Shown: positions 57,889 to 64,000 of the stretch, one piece after another | How positions within the stretch are numbered: the stretch's first letter is position 1 | How the letters are laid out: every line of letters begins with the position of its first letter | NCBI GenBank assembly: GCA_964035015.1 | Contig: OZ035998.1 | Location: 52,770,447-52,834,446 of the forward strand | Source of the DNA: Corallium rubrum | Taxonomy: Eukaryota; Cnidaria; Anthozoa; Scleralcyonacea; Coralliidae | Direction of reading: 5' to 3' | DNA length: 64,000 nucleotides | Position numbers and translations under genes: made by a program | The notes under the pieces: generated by a model | The model's input: the letters and a program-made list of their open reading frames with translations, nothing else | Told to the model about the DNA's origin: nothing | The model's database searches: none

Positions 57889-60137
57889 ATGACTCTGGAG
57901 ACATTCAAACTTTGGAAAACGAATGCTCTGAAGTCGTTCTTATCCGCGAGGAAGAAGTCTGTTGATGGCACATTTGATGAGCTGGCAAGCAGGTAAGCTT
58001 ATCTTTCTGACTTATTTACAAAGTTCATTGTCAATATTTAGTAATTTCATGCATTAGATATTTAAAAACGCAAAAATTATGGCGAAATGCAATACAAATG
58101 ATGCTAAATTTTCTTATTATTTTGATGTTACTCAGGGCATTTGTAGCTTGGGAAGATGGCGTTCTTGAAGATATGGATGCTGAACATAAGGAACGTTGCC
58201 TTGATAAAGAATACAAAGCGAAGCTTATCTTAGATGGGACTGTTTCTCCTGATCCTTTTTCCATAAAGTCAGGGTGGATTGGAGAAACTGCAAATGGTTT
58301 GAGTAAATGGCCATCCCTTTATTTTCACGATATTGCTGAATATCTCAAATCAAAATCTTCTGGAAATCTCATGAACAGACTGGTCAATGAGTACAAAGAA
58401 GGTAAAGCATACAGATACTATTCATGTGGCTGGGTTAAAGAAATTTTTATACACTCTATTAGCCCAATGACAAAGTATTGTATTTTGAAAACCAAAGTGA
58501 CCCCCTCACAGAGACTTAGCCTCAAACCTTATGATGTGTGGGCCATTGTTCAGAAAGACTTCCCTGATCATCCTGGAGGAACAATTAAGAGCTGTTATTG
58601 CTCATGTACTGCAGGACTTCATGGTTCATGCAATCATGTTGCCGGCCTTTTATTCCGAATCGAGGCTGCAGTGATGAAAGGGGTTACAAAACCAACATGT
58701 ACAAGCAAGTCATCAGAGTGGGTCAAGCCAGCAGCGAAGTCAGCTCCTACTTGCCAGCCTGTGGCCAATTTGGTCTTTAAAAAAGACCATTATCAGAAAT
58801 TAGCAACAAGCAATCCAGAGAAGATGAGCAGTGATCAGAAGAAGAGAACTGAGTTTCTGCCAATGGACAAAGACAAAGTGGAACTTTTAGCTGATGGTGA
58901 TGCAGTAAGACAAAGCCTCCATAATATTCTGAAGACAAATGCACCAGGGAGTTGTTTTCAGGAATTCATGGAAGCTAAAAAGATTCCTGCCAAGGATGTC
59001 CGTGAGTACGAAGCTCCTGTATCATTGATTAAACAAGCAGAAAGTTTTACATTGCCATCACCTCCTGTTATCACCGCCGAGCTTGTTCAACAATTCACAG
59101 AAAACCATGCCAAGTTAACTTCAAAACAACAAGATGCAATTTATAATGTTACAGTTGGCCAAGCAGAAAATTCTCAATGGTTTGACCAAAGGAAAGGAAG
59201 AATCACTGCCAGTGTGATGCAAAGAGTTTACACGAGAAGTCAGACCTTGCAACGCTCACCAGAAAGTGATCACATCCCTCTTGTTTCCTCGCTGATGGGA
59301 TACAAGAAAATGCCTCAAACAGTAGCATTGAAACATGGCAGATCAATGGAACCTCATGCCATTAAGAAGTACTTGCAGATTGCAAAAAAAACTCATAAAA
59401 AACTAAAAAGTCAGGCACCAGGACTTTTAGTTTATCCAGAGTACCCATACATTGCTGCATCGGCTGATTTAGACATCACATGTGTATGCTGTGGTGCAGG
59501 ACATGTTGAAATAAAATGCCCTTATTCAGTAAAGGACACATCTCCAACAGCAGAAAATCTTTCTTACCTGGAGAGAGAAGGGGACACGGTTGTCTTAAAA
59601 AAGAACACAAACTACTACTTTCAAGTTCAAGGGCAAATGGCAGTAAGTAAGAGAGCGTACACTGATTTTTTTGTGTTCACATTGCATGGCTATGTTCTCT
59701 TCAGAATAAATTTTGACCAGGATCACTGGGAAATGGTTTTCCCAAAATTAGCTTGGTTTTGGGAGCACTATCTCGGGAAGGAAGTTCTCACAAGGGACAT
59801 TGCTTCACAATTAACAGCAACAACTTCCCCAGAATATATGGATAAAGAAAACAAGGCTCCATTGACACCAGTTGTCAAATTGGCTATTCCTGGAAGTTCC
59901 AGAAAATCAGCTACACGTAATGGAATGAAAAGGAAAAAAAAGACAAAGAACCCAGTTTATTTTTGTGGACTATGTAGCAAGCAATTAAGCGAAGAGCCAC
60001 AAGTATATGAAGATGAAAGCATTGGATGTGATTCTTGTCCTTTATGGTTTCATAAAGTCTGTGTCCATATTAAGGATAAAGAACTCCTCCCAAAGAAATG
60101 GTACTGTAAACAATGTTCTACTGTTGCAAAGCATTGA
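57889..60137 (+). CDS. ISL2EU YqaJ-type exonuclease with SWIM and PHD fingers (701 aa, two exons)
   Basis: Exon 1 57889-57992 (MTLETFKLWKTNALKSFLSA..., SAP-like helical start), donor GTAAGC; exon 2 58136-60137 after acceptor ACTCAG; junction in frame. Residues ~188-206 hold a SWIM zinc finger (CYCSCTAGLHGSCNHVAG). A lambda-exonuclease/YqaJ fold follows: WFDQRKGRITAS (~385) and the nuclease residues D479, E493 and K495 (ASADLD...EIKCPY). The C-terminus (~640-698) is a PHD-like finger (CGLCSKQL...CDSCPLWFHKVC...WYCKQC). Likely a PD-(D/E)XK nuclease assisting transposition; the exact role is unknown. The gene is convergent with the transposase and looks intact. Starting translation at 58098 would remove exon 1 and is less likely. 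Confidence 0.85.
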
Positions 60138-60957
60138 AAATACAACACATGAATTTTATCTGTTACTGTAATACAGTATATCATTAATTTTATTAACAAA
60201 CGTTAGACAATTTTAAAGCAACACACGTAAAACAATCTGCATGTATTCATTTAAATACTTTGGTAAGACTTTTAATACATCTCTAGAAATTGCCTGCTTC
60301 TCACTAGGCTGGGAATTTATTGTATAGATGTAATTAATAAAATAGGTTACAGTCGGACAGGATGTTCGTTACTGCACAACTTTGCAATATTGACTGCAAC
60401 ATTGCAATGTTGATCATCAGCAAGTTGTTGAAAAGTCACATTTCAAACAAGAAATTTGCAACTTTGCGCTGTAACGAACACCCTGTTTGACTGCAATAAT
60501 AAGTGAATTTGTATATAATTATTGTAAATGAACTATAACAATCAATAGGTTACTGTAATTAAGGGGTTTGTAAATAATTATCGTAAAGGTTTTATATTAC
60601 AATCAAGGGGCCAGTTAAACATATATTAATTAATTGTACAATTTAGGGACTGGTGTTCGAAAGCTATCTTAATCTTGGATTAGTGAAAAATTATAGAACA
60701 GAATTTTTAGCTCCCACTTACAAAAATTCCACTTTGTCTTCATAAACTTCCTATTAATTAATAAAGGTTTTATCAAGACATGTGAAAATTGAACTAAAAC
60801 AGTTGGTCTAAATATAACAAAACAAACAACAGATTAAATTTTAATCCAGGATTAGTGTTAATCAACTTTTGAACAACCAGTTCAAATTTATTTACAAGAG
60901 TTTTTCTGAATGCATGTGTCCTGCAGTATATATGCCCACACTCTCATTTTGGGCAAT
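60138..60957. other. ISL2EU intergenic region between convergent genes
   Basis: AT-rich, with a short inverted pair GTTCGTTACTGC...CAACTTTGC / GCAACTTTGCGCTGTAACGAAC (60364-60480). No gene. Confidence 0.5.
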
Positions 60958-62816
60958 TCAGGCAATAATAGGTTTTTTCATGTTTTGCAATGCAGAACAT
61001 ATAATTAGCAAGTCATCGACTTGAGGAATTAAAGTTATTGGTAATTCCTGCTGCAGAATTTTGAATGTTTTTATCCTTCTTATAACCTGCTCAACAATAA
61101 TCCTGAGGTTTGCAATTTTTTTGGTTTTATTTACCTCAGCACTTGTCATCTGGGAGGTTCCCCTTTTTCCAGGAGGCATGTATGGGGTGATGCAACGGGT
61201 AGCACATTCCTGGTCCAGCATGAACCCCTTGTCAAACATTATTGTAGAATACCTAGGTACTTTATCTAGATATCCAGAATCAACAGTTATCTGTTTGTCT
61301 GTTGTTCTGCCAGTGTATGCTTTTGAAATGAATGTCACCATGGAATTTGGGGCAACGGCAACAAGGAATTTCAAAGTGTTATGGTGCTTGTATGATGACC
61401 AAGTGGAGCTCTGAAGTTTCGGGTCTTTTGGTGTTTCAATAAACAGTTCAGATGCATCTATGATTGTGTGCAGTCCTTTTATCGACTTGAACCGTTCTGG
61501 CATTGTTGCAGAGATAACACTTTGTTCTGGTATGTAGATCATATTGCGCAAGGTGAGTGACATTGCTCGAACCCATGACGTAAATATCTGACCACAAAGA
61601 GAAGTTGAAATTGAAAATCTTCTTGCTAAGTCCATATGCAATAGACCTAAGCGTATCTTCATCAGTGCCAGTAAAAATTCATCTTTTCCTTGAAGGAGAC
61701 GGTTCGGTCCCCTCTTATTGCCATTTGCTTTCGGTGCAGGTTTTGGGGTGTTTCCTCTGGGGCGTCTTTGCACAAATGGTGAAATGAGTTCGTAGAGGGC
61801 GTTAAATGTTCCTTTATTACTGATTCCAGTGAAAAAGTTAACATTTTTATCATCTTTCAGCAAATGTTTATGCATAGGTTGCTTATGGCTGCAAGAGGCT
61901 ACTTGTCTTCTTAATGCCTTAACTCTGTTGGTCAAAATAGCTTTCTCTCTTTTCAATCGTATAATTTGAGAATGTAGCTTCATTGTTTCTTTGATAGCCA
62001 TACTCAAAAAGGAAATTATCACAACAACCAAAACAGTCAATGGAAACTCAAATGAATGGTTTTCATGCTGCTTTTCTGCTGCCACACTAGAAGTACCCGG
62101 GTTGTCGTTATCGAGTGAATCTGGGATTTCATCCGCTTCCATCGCTTCTGAGACAGAGGATTGTGGATTTGTAGGCATTAAAATTTGCTGCTCTTCTTCC
62201 CTTGGTGTTGGTGTGGTAAAAAGCAGTTTTCGCCGCTTTGGAGTTGGAGTAATGCGCTGAACTCTGTCACTGCTGTCATATCCAAGATGAAGGGTTGGAT
62301 AAGGGTTTTCTGCTGTGGGTTTCCCATCCACAAAATGCCTTGAGCAAACTCTGGAGTCTTTGGATGGTGACCATAATTTTTTATTGCTTGTGGGATTAAC
62401 TCTGTTGATCAGCTGTTTCCATTTCTGTCGTTCAGCAGGCTTTTTCTTGAAAGTTGGAAATGGGGTCAAGCTGAAAAACAGAAAACAAGCTCCAGTTTAA
62501 TTTAAAATATATATTTGAAACATCTTATCCACTGTAGTTAAACTTATCTACCAAAGACTAGTAACTATGTATTTTATAAGTGTAAACTGTTAACATGCCA
62601 GTGCCATTCAGTCTGTGTAGCATGGCATTGGTGGTCTTCATCAAGGCTTTAAAATAACGTAAAATGCAATGCTTTCACTCTCTTACCTGAACTCTGGCGG
62701 GCAGTCGCATTCATTGGAACATCTTCGTGTTTTATGAATATCACAATAACCTTCTTTCCATTTCTTGAGCCGATAACTCCATTGCCACAGTCACGACAAG
62801 CACAGTGATATGCCAT
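60958..62816 (-). CDS. ISL2EU transposase: THAP domain plus DDE nuclease (two exons, frameshift in THAP exon)
   Basis: Exon 2 (62470-60958) encodes the end of a THAP zinc finger (LTPFPTFKK...WKQLINRV...VCSRHF), a Pro/Glu linker with one hydrophobic segment, then a DDE_Tnp_4-like core with D338 (TIIDASE), D413 (IMFDKGF) and E460 (IVEQVIRRIK), numbered in the exon 2 frame. Exon 1 (62816-62687, donor GTAAGA) begins MAYHCACRDCGN, carrying THAP cysteines, but the downstream half (YRLKKWKEGYCDIHKTRRCS) is in another frame; about one base seems missing near 62778. The enzyme would cut and rejoin element ends; the THAP part binds the termini. The frameshift probably disables this copy unless it is a sequence error. 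Confidence 0.8.
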
Positions 62817-63093
62817 GCAAACACTACGATTAACTGGCCAAAATAGGTAAAATTACCTGCTTTAATGCGCCAATTAAAGATCATTTGACGCTAATAGTCT
62901 TTACGTTTGTATGTCAAGACTCCTTTAGCGTTTCTATCCCAAAATATGGAAGGAAACCATGAATAAACTGAAGAACGATAGCGTTTCCCTATGCTCGCCT
63001 TTAGGTGACAGACTGACTTTACTCGAAATTTTTGTTGCTATAGAGGTTACTAAGGAGCCCGCGCTACCTAAGTACAACCGTGGAATCGTGTAT

Positions 63094-64000
63094 TCTGCAG
63101 AACTTAGAGACAAAATAATGAAGCAAATTCCAAATGACCCACGAAAAACTAAACAGCTTGCTTCAAAGCTCCAGATTGCTGAAGGTGAAAGAACTGAAAT
63201 TTCCATAAATGTAAGAACTGATGATGGTTTGACAAATGGTGCTAGTAATATTGTTAAGTTAGTACAGTTACATCAACCTGGAAAACCTTCGGGTATAATA
63301 TGGGTAGAGTTTGATCAACAAGAAGTTGGTAAGAAAACAAGACATGAAAACAGGCAGCTTTATCGACAAAATAATATTCAAAGTACATGGACACCAATTA
63401 AACCAGTCACCACACAATTCGCTGTTGGTAGAAATAGAACGGCTCAAGTTGTCAGAAAGCAATTTCCACTGCGACTAGCTGCTGCTAAGACTGTACATAG
63501 ATCTCAAGGTGATACTCAAACTGAAATTGTTGTTAACCTTAACACTCGAAGAGCAATTCCGCACATACATTACGTTGCATTGAGCCGAGTAACTACGATT
63601 GAAGGACTGTATGTCACTGACCTTTGTGAAGACAAAATTTCTGTTGATCCTAAAGTTGTAAGCGAAATGGAAGAGTTGAGAACAGAAAGAAGCCTCCAGC
63701 TTTGTATCTCTCCATTGTATAAAATAAATGATTCAGTTTTGAAATTGTGTTATTTAAATGCGCGTTCACTCCATAAACACATTGAAGATGTTCGTAAAGA
63801 TTTTAATTATCTCTCTAGCGATATAGCAGTATTTACAGAGACAAGATTCAATCCGATAGAGCCAAATGAAATGTACACCATTGATGGTTTTGAGTTATTT
63901 TGTAACGACAGTCACTCTTGTGTAAATAATGGACGACCCTATTATGGTACAGCGGTATATAGCAGAGTGCCATTAGTTGCTGGTTATCCTTACAGCCACA
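63094..64000 (+). CDS. Helentron polyprotein, continuation: helicase end and APE-type endonuclease (3' partial)
   Basis: Open frame from the right edge of the ISL2EU insertion to the window end, in phase with codon 1823 (AAT) of the left part once the insertion and one AT are removed. It contains the last Pif1 motifs (AAAKTVHRSQGDTQTEIVVN and PHIHYVALSRVTTIEGLYV), then an APE-like endonuclease start: KLCYLNARSLHKHIEDV, AVFTETRFNPIEP with the catalytic Glu. The remaining endonuclease lies beyond 64000. The absence of stops or frameshifts suggests the Helentron was intact when hit. Confidence 0.85.

Larger units (their letters stand above)
57660..63091. mobile_element. ISL2EU DNA transposon, complete, 2-bp AT target duplication
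   Basis: Terminal inverted repeats ~75-85 bp: ACACGATTCTACGG at the left against the inverse of CCGTGGAATCGTGT at the right; the inner ends share a perfect 24-bp ATAGCAACAAAAATTTCGAG... segment (57721-57744, 63018-63041). AT on both sides (57658-57659, 63092-63093). It carries a YqaJ-nuclease gene on the plus strand and a THAP/DDE transposase gene on the minus strand, the two-gene content known for ISL2EU elements. Confidence 0.85.
51829..64000 (+). mobile_element. Helentron (Helitron with endonuclease), interrupted by an ISL2EU element; 3' end outside window
   Basis: The coding region starts at 52191, is broken at 57660-63091 by the ISL2EU insertion, and continues to the window end. Rep (HUH), Pif1-type helicase and C-terminal APE-type endonuclease in one polyprotein define the Helentron branch of rolling-circle transposons. 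The left boundary given is the first direct repeat and is approximate. It lies in what should be translin intron 2. Confidence 0.8.

Overview
The window looks like nuclear DNA of an invertebrate animal. Two conserved metazoan genes are split by GT-AG introns, and the rest is dominated by eukaryotic transposons, satellites and microsatellites. A cnidarian or other early-branching animal is my best guess, from the mix of Polinton, Helentron, ISL2EU, CR1/L2-like LINE and 5S-derived SINE, but the sequence does not settle the phylum.

Region by region: 1-4866 is the right part of a Polinton/adintovirus-like virus-derived element: integrase tail with chromodomain, a probable minor capsid protein, a small acidic ORF, a membrane protein, a probable double-jelly-roll major capsid protein, a packaging-type ATPase and a small basic/acidic protein, packed head to tail. 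5-22 kb is gene-poor and full of MITEs, including a 4.4 kb nested fold-back element (9910-14302, 6-bp target duplication) sitting in another repeat family; one small membrane-protein ORF lies at 15246-15773. 22.6-36.5 kb is an RNF32-like RING-IQ-RING gene on the minus strand, whose introns hold a full-length two-ORF LINE, a 19-bp minisatellite and many simple repeats. At 36795 the translin gene starts on the plus strand, head to head with RNF32. Its first intron (13.2 kb) contains a GGAAT satellite and an 8.2 kb array of a 10-bp repeat with higher-order structure; exon 2 is at 50094-50184 and the rest of the gene lies beyond the window.

50.7-64 kb is transposon on transposon inside what should be translin intron 2: a MADF-domain exon, then a Helentron whose polyprotein carries a 2A-like peptide, a tegument-protease-like cysteine protease, 23-residue STPR repeats, an HUH Rep domain, a Pif1 helicase and an APE-type endonuclease. 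The helicase is interrupted at 57660-63091 by a complete ISL2EU element (YqaJ nuclease gene and THAP/DDE transposase gene, convergent) flanked by a 2-bp AT duplication; the Helentron frame resumes exactly after it.

Functionally only RNF32 and translin are ordinary host genes here; everything else recognisable is mobile, virus-derived or repetitive DNA. Splice sites and protein families were read by eye, without database searches.
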